Source of the DNA: Panulirus ornatus
Taxonomy: Eukaryota; Arthropoda; Malacostraca; Decapoda; Palinuridae
Assembly (NCBI RefSeq): GCF_036320965.1
Contig: NC_092241.1
Location: 8,698,069 to 8,762,068, forward strand
Length of the DNA: 64,000 nt
Direction: 5' to 3'
Every line of letters starts with the position of its first letter. Position 1 is the first letter of the stretch. The notes under the pieces are model-generated. The model was not told the DNA's origin. It did not search any database and saw only the letters and a list, made by a program, of their open reading frames with translations. Below, piece after piece: positions 1 through 10,754 of this stretch. A program made the position numbers and the translations under genes.

Positions 1-78
1 GTTATTGAATGGTTCTACCAGAGGGAATCCTATTAATACTTCACAAACTCATAATACCAGAACGTAAGTCAGTTTATT

Positions 79-325
79 CATTTTTCATCTTTTTTTCATA
101 CATATTCGCCATTTCCCGCGTTAGCGAGGTAGTGTTAAGAACAGAGGACTGGGTCTCTGAGGAAATATCCTCACCTGGCCCCCTTCTCTGTTCCTTCTTT
201 TGGAAAAGTGAAAAACGTGAGTGGAGGATTTCCAGCCCCCCCGCTCCCTTCCCTTTTAGTCGCCTCCTACGACACGCAGGGAATACGTGGGAAGTATTCT
301 TTCTCCCCTATCCCCAGGGATAACA
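79..325 (-). mobile_element. SINE-like short interspersed element
   Basis: On the minus strand this reads as a unit of about 245 bp. It ends in a CGCGGGAAATGGCGAA tail followed by an A-rich stretch, which is the T-rich segment at 79-98 on the plus strand. The plus strand carries CCCGCGTTAGCGAGGTAG at about 115-132. That tail resembles the 3' end of the LINE fragments at 50.2-50.45 kb and 42.19 kb, so the A-rich end is probably the 3' end. No internal tRNA A or B box was recognised in its body, so the class is uncertain. I recall near-identical sequence being common in crustacean DNA, but that is memory and not a search. The 104-aa open frame across it has no protein features and is probably incidental. 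Confidence 0.6.
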
Positions 326-335
326 TATATTATCA

Positions 336-548
336 TGTTTAAAAGGTCGTACCGTCGTGTTTAAAAGGTCGTACCGTCGTGTTTAAAAGGTCGTACCGTC
401 GTGATTAAAAGGTCGTAACGTCGTGTTTAAAAGGTCGTACCGTCGTGATTAAAAGGTCGTAACGTCGTGTTTAAGAGGTACGTCGTGTTTAAAAGGTCGT
501 ACCGTCGTGATTAAAAGGTCGTACTTGCGTGCTTGAGAGGTCGTACAC
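336..548 (+). repeat. 22-bp tandem array (GTCGTACCGTCG family, array 1)
   Basis: About nine to ten copies of a 22-bp unit containing TTTAAAAGGTCGTACCGTCG, with variants GATT for GTTT and TAACG for TACCG. One copy has lost several bases near 477-484, and the last two copies are diverged. The unit is homologous to the 21-bp arrays at 34.5, 40.6, 40.9 and 58.8 kb. Confidence 0.9.
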
Positions 549-654
549 AGTCCTGCTAACCTTTCCACGACCCGCCTAGCCTGGACGACCTTTAACTGCG
601 ACGATAGTATAGTCCGCTTCTGACGCACTGTTCCTCCACTACATCACCTGTCTA

Positions 655-740
655 ATATATCTACCTGTCTATCTGTCTACCTGTCTGTCTGTCTACCTGT
701 CTGTCTGTCTACCTGTCTGTCTGTCTATCTATGTGTCTCG
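655..740. repeat. (CTGT)/(CTAC) tetranucleotide microsatellite
   Basis: Interspersed CTGT, CTAC and CTAT tetramers in the usual imperfect GACA/GATA pattern. Confidence 0.85.
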
Positions 741-819
741 CTACCTATATACGTAGGTAGGTATTTTGAACGACCATTTCGTCATCTCTCTCTCGCAGCC
801 CATCCGTTTGAATGCTTGT

Positions 820-832
820 ACACACACACACA

Positions 833-863
<31 letters not shown>

Positions 864-866
864 CAC
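820..866. repeat. (CA)n microsatellite
   Basis: A CA run with one CC interruption at about 839-841. It drives the His/Thr open frame that starts at 812. Confidence 0.95.
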
Positions 867-967
867 CTACTGTTGCTGGGGGTTATTGGACGCTCCTCTG
901 CTCCCCCCTCTCTCTTGCTAGTCAAGCACATGGGGGGGGGAGGGGAGAGGGGAGGAATGAGAGGAGG

Positions 968-994
968 GTGTGTGTGTGTGTGTGTGTGTGTGTG
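968..994. repeat. (GT)n microsatellite
   Basis: Uninterrupted GT run inside G-rich sequence, about 100 bp from the (CA)n tract and complementary to it. Confidence 0.9.
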
Positions 995-2380
995 AGGGTT
1001 AGGGGGAGCATGGGGTGCGGGGTGGTCTTCTCTACACTACGTAGGGTATGGGGGGGATATAGGGGGGTGGGTGTAAGGCAAGTCGTAAAATATCGATGGG
1101 GAGGGAGAGAGACAGAGGGGAGGGAATGGGAGGGAGGGATGGGGAGGAGCATGGAGTACGTTGAGATGGGGAGATGCAGAGCGGACTGGCTGACGTGGGA
1201 GTTTTTGATTACTCTCTTGAGACTGGAAGATGAGGAACGTTTAGAATCTACCACCTCCAGTCTAGGACACGCCTCCTCACCTGGTCTCACAGCACAGACG
1301 TGGGAGAGTTCAGAAGAATACACCCCTCTCTCTCCCCTCTCTCTCTCTCCCCCCCACTAACACCTGTTCTGGGAAAGACACCGCTGGCTGGGATGAACCA
1401 ATCTCCCCCTCTCCCCTCTCCCCATGAGATTATAGCCTCCAAATCCGACTCACATAAAAGAGAAATGAGCGAGTTGACTGGTGTCTGTGTTGACGTCCAG
1501 CCTCTGTTACCACGGGGTGTCACCAGGGGGCGGGCGCTTGCCTCCCTCCTCCTCCTCACCCCACTTCAACCCCCCACCTCCCTCAGCAACTCCCCCCTCC
1601 ACCAGTTGCTGGGGGGAGGTAAAGGCAGCCGGGCCCCCTCCACGTTTTGTTGTCCCTCACAAGCAGCCAAATTCTAACTGACCCAAAAAAAGTCGTAACT
1701 CATGAACTCGACGACACCCCCAGACGACCATTGTAACGTAGCTTGTTTACCTGTCGTCGTCGTTGTCGTCGTCCTGTGCCAAATTGGTTACCTCAGCCAA
1801 TTAAGTGATTACGAGTTTATGGAAGGTCGAATGATAAAAGTGGAAACAAAAAAAGAAGAGAGCAGGAGTAATATTGGAAAGAAGAGATTAATCGCTGGCA
1901 GATGTGATCTTGTATATGGATAATCATCCATGATCATCCATCTATAGATGATTAAGTTAATGCTTCTAAGATTACAGATAATTAGATTATATTCTTAAGT
2001 AATTTTATCTCTTCTTTCTTTACTTGCCAGAGTTACATTCACAGAAGAATATGTCTTCACGTTGTTCAACTAATTATTTAATTAGCTGGAGGCAAGCCTA
2101 ATTACATAGTTAGGTGGGGGGGTAGGGTTGAGAGGAGGTCGTGTCTGGGAGCTGTGGCTGATAATTATTACACTAATTAACAAGATTCAATTACTTATTT
2201 CATACTAATTAGTGCATTTCTCTTCCTGTCAGGACATATCATATATCAAGCCTTGTACGAACCAAACGCTTTTTGTAAACGTTTTTTGCTGTCTGAAACG
2301 TTCATCCATTACGAATATTACTTGCAAGACACATACATATATATGTTTACTATGAATACTATGAATACTATTCATTCTTT
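995..2380. other. No recognised feature
   Basis: G-rich to about 1180, then C-rich to 1680, then AT-rich. The open frames at 1300-1677 and 1287-1559 are Pro/Ser-rich composition artefacts with no domain. No RNA gene or mobile-element motif was seen. Confidence 0.5.
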
Positions 2381-2384
2381 TACT

Positions 2385-2512
2385 TTCTTTCGTTTTTGTT
2401 GTTTCCCGCGCGTGGGATGTAGCGCCAGGCGAAGAGAAGGTCACATTGGCTCACACTCAGTCTTTAGCTGTCGTGTGTCATGCACCGAAACCACAGCTCC
2501 TACCCAAGACCA
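2385..2512 (-). mobile_element. LINE 3'-tail fragment (tail subfamily A)
   Basis: On the plus strand it contains TGCACCGAAACCACAGCTCC and, to its left, a decayed TTTCCCGCGC...TAGCGCCAGGCGAAGA segment. The reverse complement matches the 3' non-coding tails at 22.4-22.6 kb and 50.2-50.4 kb (GGAGCTGTGGTTTCGGTGCA). No coding part remains. Confidence 0.6.
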
Positions 2513-2688
2513 GTGTACACATATATTTCCAGTGTTTCCCCTCACATGATCCCCTCACATGATTCATCTTCACAAGGAACTTAATGAAAATGCTATGGGC
2601 GGGTGGGGGGTGGAGATGTATTGCCTTAATCGCCATGTCAGTCATAGAACTATATTCCCCTACCCATATCTCCCGGTCTGCTGTCGCT

Positions 2689-2692
<4 letters not shown>

Positions 2693-2757
<65 letters not shown>
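2693..2757. repeat. (GA)n microsatellite
   Basis: Uninterrupted dinucleotide run of about 65 bp. Confidence 0.97.
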
Positions 2758-2760
<3 letters not shown>

Positions 2761-2875
2761 TAGGAACCATAGAAAAAAAAGGGGAGATTGGAACTGAGGC
2801 AGAGACAAAGAGATTCGTAATAATCGTAGATATGATGAAAAAAAAAGACAAGAGATAATTGAAGCTAGATAACGA

Positions 2876-2932
2876 GACAGACAGACAGACAGACAGACAA
2901 GCAGACAAGCAGACAAGCAGACAGACAGACAG
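2876..2932. repeat. (GACA)n microsatellite
   Basis: GACA repeats with AGCA interruptions. Confidence 0.9.
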
Positions 2933-3102
2933 GTAGAGGTAGACGAAGGCAGACTAACAGACGTGAGCACACATATAAAAGACATATAAAATCAACAGAA
3001 GGAGAAGAGACAGATAGACAGGGAACGAGACAGAAGAGACAGATGTAGAGATATCAGAAAAACACCTTGACAATAGTCTCTCCATCGGCCGACCATAGAA
3101 TG

Positions 3103-3106
<4 letters not shown>

Positions 3107-3179
<73 letters not shown>
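3107..3179. repeat. (TA)n microsatellite
   Basis: Pure TA run directly abutting the fold-back element fragment that follows. Confidence 0.97.
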
Positions 3180-3181
<2 letters not shown>

Positions 3182-3189
3182 ACACTTAT

Positions 3190-3280
3190 ATTTCTTTCTT
3201 GTATCTCCTCTGATGATGTGATTATTACACGAAAGTGCACTTGGGAACTTAACGTGTTTCATTTCCCCATGGACTTATAG

Positions 3281-3282
<2 letters not shown>
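3190..3282 (-). mobile_element. Half copy of a fold-back element
   Basis: Contains TGATGATGTGATTATTACAC and ACTTGGGAACTT. It is the reverse complement, with scattered changes, of the left arm plus loop of the palindrome at 45164-45300. Only one arm is present. It lies between two (TA)n tracts, as does the full copy. Confidence 0.7.

Positions 3283-3348
<66 letters not shown>
3283..3348. repeat. (TA)n microsatellite
   Basis: Pure TA run abutting the right edge of the fold-back fragment. Confidence 0.97.
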
Positions 3349-3350
<2 letters not shown>

Positions 3351-4003
3351 TCCATTTTGGACCCTTGCTGCGGGCGGGCCAGGGTAGGCACCGTCTTCCA
3401 TAATTAGCTGTCAAACTTCTTCAAGCAGCCTGGGATGAGGGGGGTCGGCCATGTGGAATTGGCTTGCCCTCCAACACTCCCTCCATCACGAGGGAGATCA
3501 CTCGCCCTCACGACACCCCCGAGCTATATAGGGAGCTGTGGCGTCATCTATATGTGGTATGACTGAGGTCGTGTTTTCTTCGTGAAAGCAAAATAGCATC
3601 TGTTTATTTGTTGTTGTGGTGATGAATGAGGGATTATTTGTTCAAGATCAAACGTTCTCACATCACCTCTGTCTTGTTTATTTACATATTTCTGTCTTTG
3701 TCCTGAGTGATTACTTATCATTAAATATTTGGTTCATGTGTACAGGGAGGGAGGTCTACATTCGTAGGTCCCCATCTTTTGAACCTTCCCTACACTCATA
3801 CACTTTATTTATACCTCAATATGCTCCTCACGTTCACGTAGTCATCATTAGATTTATTCCAGTTATCCATCGTACCATAAAACTACATCTTCACATCTTT
3901 CCAAACATCTTTCTTTGCGCAGTAGGATGCTCTGAACCTCTGGTTCTTCCATCCTTGCCTCTTGCTTCACACCCAACATCATCAGATTGATTTGAAATGG
4001 TAA
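3349..4003. other. No recognised feature
   Basis: Single-copy within this window. The 124-aa plus-strand open frame at 3616-3990 shows no domain or splice context I can defend. Confidence 0.4.
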
Positions 4004-4096
4004 GACTTTGATCAGGTCACCCCTCCATCTTCTCTCTTCCATGGTGAACAGATTCAAATTCTCTTTCCTGGTGAATTCTTCGACGCCGTGCCTCAT
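4004..4096 (-). pseudogene. LINE reverse-transcriptase C-terminal scrap (CR1-like)
   Basis: The minus strand encodes NLFTMEERRWRGDLIKV. This matches the (L)xxRRLRGDLIEV motif found in CR1/L2/Jockey-type reverse transcriptases downstream of the catalytic palm. Similarity stops after about 30 residues, and the rest of the 77-aa frame is unrelated. The whole copy is a short relic with no catalytic motif left. The same motif recurs in the longer relic at 18.1-18.47 kb. Confidence 0.6.
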
Positions 4097-4224
4097 CTCT
4101 CATACATCTGGTGTCAGAAAGTGAATGAATTCAAGATTGTACTGTGGAGATAAGAGCAGTTGAAGGGCGAAAGAGAACAAGAAAGAAGTTTAGCTGGATA
4201 AGATACGAGGAACTGGGAGAATTG

Positions 4225-4415
4225 GGTGGACGAGGTACGGGATAATCCAAAACTTCTGCAAAGATTAACCTGGATTAATTTACCAGTTGAAGGTCAGCTG
4301 ACCAGGTCAAAGGATACAGAGGATCAGACGGTTGAGATGATGAAGTAAAGACATGTGAGGAGATGAATAAGATGCTCAAGTATTTTACACAGGGGAAGAA
4401 GACATTGTAGCCTCA
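4225..4415 (+). pseudogene. Possible LINE endonuclease-RT linker relic
   Basis: Translated pieces DNPKLLQRL and, after a frameshift, CEEMNKMLKYFTQGKK resemble the NPKLF...(M/L)N..F..VFT linker that precedes the RT domain in CR1-type elements. It is in the opposite orientation to the scrap at 4004-4096, so the two are not one collinear copy. The similarity is weak. Confidence 0.3.
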
Positions 4416-4784
4416 TGGAATAGGATGGAAGCCTGGAAAAGCACTGGAATGCCTGGAAAAGACAGAAGATGACGACTGAAGTGCCTTGACCTATTTGAGG
4501 TTAATGATCATGACCTATTTGAGGTTTATGGTCCTCATGAATTCCCCATATCATGCTTAAGCAGTGTGCTTATACACTTGACGAAACAATTTAAAATGTT
4601 CTTTAAGATAACCCTTGACGAAGTCCCTGCATTGTGTGGGATGGGACGCGTCACTTGCTAAACTGGGGGGTTCCGCAAGGCGAGGTGTGTCGTGTAGTTT
4701 ACATGTGTCTCCCAGTGTGGCTCACGTCCCCAGCAGGCAAGGCGACCCTGAACGTGAGGGTCAACGGCGAAGACTTGCGTCTTG

Positions 4785-5035
4785 TGGATGATGATGTGGA
4801 GGAGGAGGAGAAGGAAGAGGAGGGAGGGGTGGATGATGGTGTGGAGGAGGAGGAGGAGGAGGAGGAGGAGGAGGAGGAGTGGTGGATGATGGTGTGGAGG
4901 AGGAGGAGGAGGGGGAGTGGTGGATGATGGTGTGGAGGAAGAGGAGGGAGGGGTGGATGATGGTGTGGAGGAAGAGGAGGGAGGGGTGGATGATGGTGTG
5001 GAGGAGGAGGAAGAGGGAGTGGTGTGTGTGTGTGT
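4785..5035. repeat. GGA/GTGGATGATGGTGTGGAGGA minisatellite
   Basis: Irregular repeats of GTGGATGATGGTGTGG plus (GAG)n. Read as protein this gives a Glu/Asp-rich tract (DDGVEEEEEEE). The acidic frame is a direct result of the repeat, and I see no flanking exon structure. Confidence 0.85.
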
Positions 5036-5347
5036 GTGTGGGTGTGAGGGTGAGGTGGGAGTAGATTGTGTGGTCGGGTAGGACTAGATATTTGAAAGAC
5101 GTTCTCTTGGACCCACTCGTCTTTAAATCGTTAAGTTGAATAAATACGTTAATTAAAGTTTAACAAGTGTATGTCTGACACTCTCTTCTTTTTATTGTCC
5201 CCTTCTCTTTATTATATGTATTTTTTCCTTATATTTTTTCAGTCTTTTGCTATATAGTTCATCCAGTAAACTGGTTATTATTTTCATTACTATCATCACA
5301 TGAGTGATGATGGCTGGGTGTAAACAGGAGCTGCCTCGTTCAGGTCT

Positions 5348-5534
5348 GGCCAAGTGTCCATGACGGGCCAAGTGTCCATAACGGGCCAAGTATCCATGAC
5401 GGGCCAAGTATCCATGACGGGCCAAGTATCCATGACGGGCCAAGTGTCCATGACGGGCCAAGTGTCCATGACGGGCCAAGTGTCCATGACGGGCCAAGTG
5501 TCCATTACTGGCCAAGTGTTCATGACAGGCCAAG
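5348..5534. repeat. 18-bp tandem array (GGCCAAGTGTCCATGACG)
   Basis: About ten copies of an 18-bp unit, with GTG/GTA and ACG/ATA variants. Because 18 is a multiple of three, all copies stay in phase. This produces repeat open frames on both strands (STGQV-type and HLARHG-type) that are not evidence of a gene. Confidence 0.95.
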
Positions 5535-5715
5535 TTGTTACCATGAGGGACCGAACATGGAGGCACCATACAGTGGGATGGAACCCACCCTGGGCTGGCG
5601 TGGGCTGGTCGACGTATATTATCATGATGCAAGTGGAAGATCCTTATTTTTCCCTCCATCATAGACGAGCGATAGCGTTCAATACGACTTGATTTGTGTC
5701 CTCTCTTCTGTAGTG

Positions 5716-5774
5716 TGAAGACGTAGTGACCCATTGAAGACGTAGTGACCCTTTGAAGACGTAGTGACCCGTGG
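5716..5774. repeat. 19-bp triplicate (GAAGACGTAGTGACCC)
   Basis: Three consecutive copies differing only in their last bases (ATT, TTT, GTG). Confidence 0.85.
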
Positions 5775-5924
5775 ACGTATCGATTACAGCATTCTTACGA
5801 CGTCATTCGTGTGGACTTGTGTCTGTCTGTCTGTCTGTCTACAACGCGTCGCTCGGGGATGACGGAGGGGGGGGGGGGGTCGGTAGATTTGTTAAACGAG
5901 AAGCGCCCAGACCGTAGGTTCCCG

Positions 5925-5925
<1 letters not shown>

Positions 5926-5976
<51 letters not shown>
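5926..5976. repeat. (CT)n microsatellite
   Basis: Pure CT run, followed at 6000-6050 by imperfect CCCTCTCC sequence. Confidence 0.97.
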
Positions 5977-5978
<2 letters not shown>

Positions 5979-6186
5979 GGGCGAATCAACGGAAATAATC
6001 CCTCTCCCTCCCTCTCTCCCTCTCTCCCCTCTCCCCTCCCCGTCTCTTATCCTCCCAATAGACGTGATACCTTCAGTTTCGTCGATGCTCCCGAGTCTAG
6101 ACCGACCAAGGAGTGCACGTCAAACACTTGGACCTGTAAGGAACCTTGTCTAATTGATCTGCCGGAGGAGAGGACGAACTCCTTCC

Positions 6187-6192
<6 letters not shown>

Positions 6193-6244
<52 letters not shown>
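6193..6244. repeat. (CA)n microsatellite
   Basis: Pure CA run. A GGGA run follows at about 6264-6290, and then two copies of a GCCTGGTGG...GCTCTGGTTGG unit at about 6295-6370. Confidence 0.95.
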
Positions 6245-6247
<3 letters not shown>

Positions 6248-6718
6248 CAAGACACTGCAACGAGGCGGGAGGGAGGGAGGGAGGGAGGGAGGAGGCCTGG
6301 TGGTGTGGAGGCTCTGGTTGGAGAGGGAGGAGGCCTGGTGGCGTGGTGATGCTCTGGTTGGGGAGGAAAGAGGTGGAGTGGAGGAAAGGGGGTGGTGATC
6401 AGGTCGCCCATACCCTGGGAGACTATAGCCCTACGTGATGTTTGAGGAAGGGCTGAGGGAGGAGCGGGGGATCACATGGGCGTGTGAGAGGATGTGGTGA
6501 AGAGAGAGGGGTGGGGGTGAGGGGAGGGGGGGTTAAAGCGCCCTCTACGTGAGGTTAATTGTGGTAAGGAGACAAGGCCGACTTCTTCTTCTTCCCTTTC
6601 CTTCATAGTTCACAGGATACCAAGTGGTCTGGTGGGATAGAGATGGAGAGGAGGGAGGGAGGGATAGGCGATGGAACGAGGTTAGGAGAGGCGATGGACG
6701 ACTGTAGGAAGTGGGGGA

Positions 6719-6722
<4 letters not shown>

Positions 6723-6784
<62 letters not shown>
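6723..6784. repeat. (GA)n microsatellite
   Basis: Pure GA run of about 60 bp. Confidence 0.97.
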
Positions 6785-6787
<3 letters not shown>

Positions 6788-6896
6788 GCGAAAACAGAAA
6801 GAGAAAGATAGAGAACATGTTATAGGGGAAAACATGGATTGCACGTCCCCTCGAGGAAATTTGAAAACAGACGTACCTCTTGGAAAATAGCGACGA

Positions 6897-6922
6897 ATAG
6901 ATGGATAGATAGATAGAGAGAG

Positions 6923-7009
<87 letters not shown>
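6897..7009. repeat. Compound (GATA)n-(GA)n microsatellite
   Basis: GATA tetramers with an internal GAGAGAGA block pass directly into a 50-bp GA run. Confidence 0.95.
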
Positions 7010-7010
<1 letters not shown>

Positions 7011-7360
7011 ATTGTGTAATATTTGTCCACAACATTAAAGTGTGCGAAATCCTCTCGTATAAGTTACACTTCACCAGACGCTTCTCGCTGGCCTTTCGCT
7101 CCTCCACTGGTGGTGTGAGTTCCCTTCACTGTATGTGTGTGTGGGGGAGGAGTCCCTTCATGAGGGCCCGCTAGAAAGGAGGAAGTAGTGAGGGAGGTTG
7201 AAGGGAAGACAGACTGGCTGGTGGACACTCATGGTTTTTGTGTAGCTGTGTCATACGCTAGTGTGGTGGGGGACAGTTTGAGAGCAAGGCATCAAGATGG
7301 TGTAAGATCTTGGCTCATTATTGAGAGGAAATTCATATTTTGGGTATATCTCTTTCCTGC

Positions 7361-7698
7361 GTCTGGTCCCGGTGTCTCGTCTGGTCTCGGTGCCTCGTCT
7401 GGTCTCGGTGTCTCGTCTGGTCTCGGTGTCTCGTCTGGTCTCAGTGTCTCGTCTGGTCTCGGTGTCTCGTCTGGTCTCAGTGACTCGTCTGGTCTCGGTG
7501 TCTGTTCTGGTCTCGGTGTCTCGTCTGGTCCCGGTGTCTCGTCTGGTCTCGGTGCCTCGTCTGGTCTTGGTGTCTCGTCTGGTCTCGGTGTCTCGTCTGG
7601 TCTTGGTGTCTCGTCTGGTCTCGGTGTCTCGTCTGGTCTCGGTGTCTCGTCTGGTCTTGGTGTCTCGTCTGGTCCCGCTGTCTCGTCTGGTCTCGGTA
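7361..7698. repeat. 18-bp tandem array (GTCTCGTCTGGTCTCGGT)
   Basis: About 19 copies of an 18-bp unit with single-base variants (CTCGG, CTTGG, CCCGG, CTCAG). The unit keeps phase in three frames, giving Ser/Gly/Leu/Val, Arg/Leu/Val and, on the minus strand, Arg/Asp/Thr repeats. None has coding support. Confidence 0.95.
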
Positions 7699-7699
7699 C

Positions 7700-8547
7700 A
7701 GTACCATTGTTCGGTGTCTCGTTTCGTTGCCATTTGGCACATCAGGTGTTGAAAGTATACATATATCTCTCTTTACCCTGAGTGTCACTCTATCTTCACC
7801 CCTGATCTAAACCACAGTTAAGTTGTTCTTCGTAAGGTCGAGTTCACCTTGGCAGAAGGAAAATTAGGTTGATCTGAACTCTGCCTGGAAAAGTCTTTTC
7901 TGGTCTTCGACCTCAGCCCTGTCGTGTTAACCATCCCACTAAGACTTGAACCTTCCCACTAACCTATGTGTGGAGACACTGACCATTTCAACATGATATT
8001 AACCTCTCGCCATTTTAACAGATGTGTGATTCGCCTTTCCTCATCTCTTCTCCCACCTGATTGGTCTACAGCTGACCTCCATGGGGTAAAGCCACTATTT
8101 CTAGGATCATTAATTTCCTTTGAATTATCCTTGGATGAGTCGTCTGCATCTAGCCAGCCATCCATCCTCCTGCTGAACCGTGACCCATTTTCTATACCAG
8201 TAGGAGCTTCCGGGAGCTTTCCCAGTTCCAAGCGGGCAAGAAGTATGGCCCAGATGACATACCCTTCGTGTCCTATAGGCTCACGCCTCTTACAGTTGCT
8301 TATCTCTCTGATCCTGGATCGTATATTTGGTCTCTTCCTAAAAACCACAGAATTTTTCTCTTCCTTAGAAACATGGCTTTACTTCGCAACTCCTCCTTGA
8401 CGAAGAGAATGTTTCAACTCCACCATATCTGGAGTTGAAGTCAAATTTTCTGCTTTTAAAAGATATTTTTCGTTTTGTTTAGGAACTACTTTTGAAAAGT
8501 GTGGACCCGACGCTGGGGTACTGATTTTTTATTTACTTTTCATACGA
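7700..8547. other. No confident feature; possible RT-like motif near 8235
   Basis: A plus-strand frame near 8235-8260 reads KKYGPDDIPF, similar to the K(A)xGPDxIP motif at the start of many non-LTR reverse transcriptases. No flanking RT motif follows, so I leave it unassigned. The rest is single-copy within the window. Confidence 0.2.
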
Positions 8548-8587
8548 GTGTGTGTGTTTGTATGTGTGTGTGTGTGTGTGTGTGTGA
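8548..8587. repeat. (GT)n microsatellite
   Basis: GT run with TTTGTAT interruptions. Confidence 0.9.
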
Positions 8588-8800
8588 AGGTAAGAGTGGT
8601 ATGTAAATATCATTTCATTGATGGAGGCCAGTGTCACTCACGTAATCGCGTCTTTGATGAACATTTAATTTGCTTAAAATCTGCGCTTGAGTTAATGAGT
8701 AACACGTCCGTCTTGGCGGAGTAATACGTCCACTTCGGGTGCACTCACGAAGGAGCCGGTGTGACGTCATAGTCCTTGACCAATGAGAGGAGCTTACGGT

Positions 8801-8829
8801 GCCCCTCCCCCCCCCCCCCCCCCCCCCTC
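8801..8829. repeat. Poly-C tract
   Basis: A C run of more than 20 bases with one T interruption near its start. Confidence 0.9.
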
Positions 8830-10050
8830 AGGCATCATAACACGTGCCAAGACGAGAGGTTTCAATCAGCTGATCTGAGGGGGAAACGTGCCAGGTATCG
8901 CCAGATACGAAGCTGCTTCTGACGACGGACTGGTTGGTCCACCTTGCCACTGTGAGGGGGTGAGGGATGCACAGGTGACCCACCCACCCCCACCGTGGCC
9001 ATCATTGCTGACCACGAGACGGATCCCCTCAGCGGCTGACTGTCTCATCTCGACCCTAGGGAGTCGAATAATAAGTACTACTATGTATGTGAGGATCGAC
9101 TCGTCCTAAGGATCTCATACCATCGCATCTCACCTGGAAGGGAAGGGGTCGTTGCTTCTCCCTACGTCTGTCCTGGTTGCGTCTGTTGGGCGTCTAATTG
9201 CTGTGGTCTTAATACACAGGCCAGCGACATCACTTACAGTATTGAGAAGGAGTGTACGTGTGTGCAGCGCCCCCCCACAGCGCCCCCCCCACAACACTTG
9301 CCTCCAGACCACAGTGGGGGAAGAACACTTCGTCAACAATCGTCTCCCTCACCACACACGGAGGTGGAGGGAGGGCATGTCAAAACCCCTGATGGCCTTT
9401 TCGTTCTCCCACGCGACGCGTCCACGAGTTTACCACCACGACAGAGGAAATAAACCAGAGGCTAGTGACCCAACCAGCAGTGCAGGGTTGTGTGTGCTAC
9501 AGTGGAGTTCGTGATGCAGACCTGAGCCATGTTAATAGCATGTGAGGACGGAAGAGGTCATTCCCCTCATACAGGGTCAGAGGTCATCAAAAATCCAGAA
9601 TCTACACGTAGGTTCAAGGTCACCTTGTAGGTCAATGGTCTGATACTCGTACTGTTCCTGTGGTGTCTTGGCCCCAGAGGGCTGATCAAACTGACTGACC
9701 CTGTTTTACTCACGGTTATGATGGAGTCTGAGACTAATTTGTATTCGATTTCATGACGTATGGTTTCACTATTAGCAACACGCAGTGACACAAGAGTCCA
9801 TCCCCACTCCATCTCTGTTCCTTCATTATCATTTCTCCATCATGGTAGTTCTGTTCCTCCTTCAACATGCTGCTGTGTGTGAGGGTAACACGCAGGGTGT
9901 ATATAGGGAGGAGAGAGGGAGGGAGCATACCAGCACACGAGGGTGAGAGGGAGGGAGAGGGAGAAAAACAATCTAGTCTGAGGTAGGGAGGGAGGGAGAG
10001 AGGGGAGGGAGGGAGAGCGAACCTGTGGAAAGAAGGGGTAGCGAAGCGTC
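8830..10050. other. No gene recognised; AGGTCA-rich stretch at 9555-9640
   Basis: Mostly single-copy in this window. Four AGGTCA hexamers lie between 9555 and 9640, one of them in TTCAAGGTCACC. The open frames at 9152-9514 and 9567-9812 have no recognisable domain. Confidence 0.3.
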
Positions 10051-10129
10051 CCCTTCCGTCTAGACAGAGAGGATGTGGGGGTAGGAGGGGGGGGGGAGGA
10101 GGCGGCAGCAGTGCCCCTCCTGGAAGAAG

Positions 10130-10545
10130 GGGGAGGGAGGGGAGGAGCTCAGGGAGAGGGGAGGGAGGGGAGGAGCTCAGGAAGAGGGAGGGAGGGGAGG
10201 AGCTCAGGGAGAGGAAAGGGAGGGGAGGAGCTCAGGAAGAGGGGAGGGAGGGGAGGAGCTCAGGAAGAGGGGAGGGAGGGGAGGAGCTCAGGGAGAGGGG
10301 AGGGAGGGGAGGAGCTCAGGAAGAGGGGAGGGAGGGGAGGAGCTCAGGGAGAAGGGAGGGAGGGGAGGAGCTCAGGGAGAGGGGAGGGAGGGGAGGAGCT
10401 CAGGGAGAGGGGAGGGAGGGGAGGAGCTCAGGGAGAGGGGAGGGAGGGGAGGAGCTCAGGGAGAGGGGAGGGAGGGGAGGAGCTCAGGGAGAGGAAAGGG
10501 AGGGGAGGAGCTCAGGAAGAGGGGAGGGAGAGAGGGGAGGGCTTG
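10130..10545. repeat. 27-28-bp purine-rich tandem array with GAGCTC
   Basis: About 15 copies of GGAGCTCAGGGAGAGGGGAG plus a GGGAGGGGA tail. Units differ by GGGAGA/GGAAGA and by 1-bp length changes. The unit has no stop codons, so it yields a 209-aa Gly/Arg/Glu frame (GREGRSSGRG). The frame cycles through all three phases of the unit, as expected of a non-coding 28-mer. Confidence 0.95.
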
Positions 10546-10754
10546 GGAAGAGGGGAGACTAAGGTACCGCCACTAGGGGAGGAGGAGGAGGGGGGGAGGG
10601 TCATGCTGGGGAGAGGGGAGAGTGTGAGGGACCAGCAGGAGCAGGAGGGGACCCAGCCAGGCAGGGGGGGGTCCCCCCACCACCGCACTCCCTCACTCAC
10701 CTGAAACTTGGCCTTGAAATCGATACACCTTTCGAAGCGGACGTCAGAATCAGC

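Noticed and set aside
4634..4927. Acidic (Asp/Glu) protein
   Set aside because: The acidic part is a GAG/GATGATGG minisatellite, the frame ends inside it, and no flanking exon was found.
6545..7030. Ser/Leu-rich and Arg/Glu-rich open frames over GA/CT tracts (many places)
   Set aside because: Dinucleotide runs translate as Ser-Leu or Arg-Glu repeats in every frame. None has independent support.
8230..8350. Reverse-transcriptase start motif (KKYGPDDIPF)
   Set aside because: Only one motif, with no following RT block in any frame. Kept as an unassigned stretch.
10075..10704. 209-aa Gly/Arg/Glu-rich open frame
   Set aside because: A purine-rich 28-bp repeat lacks TAA/TAG/TGA, so openness is a composition effect.
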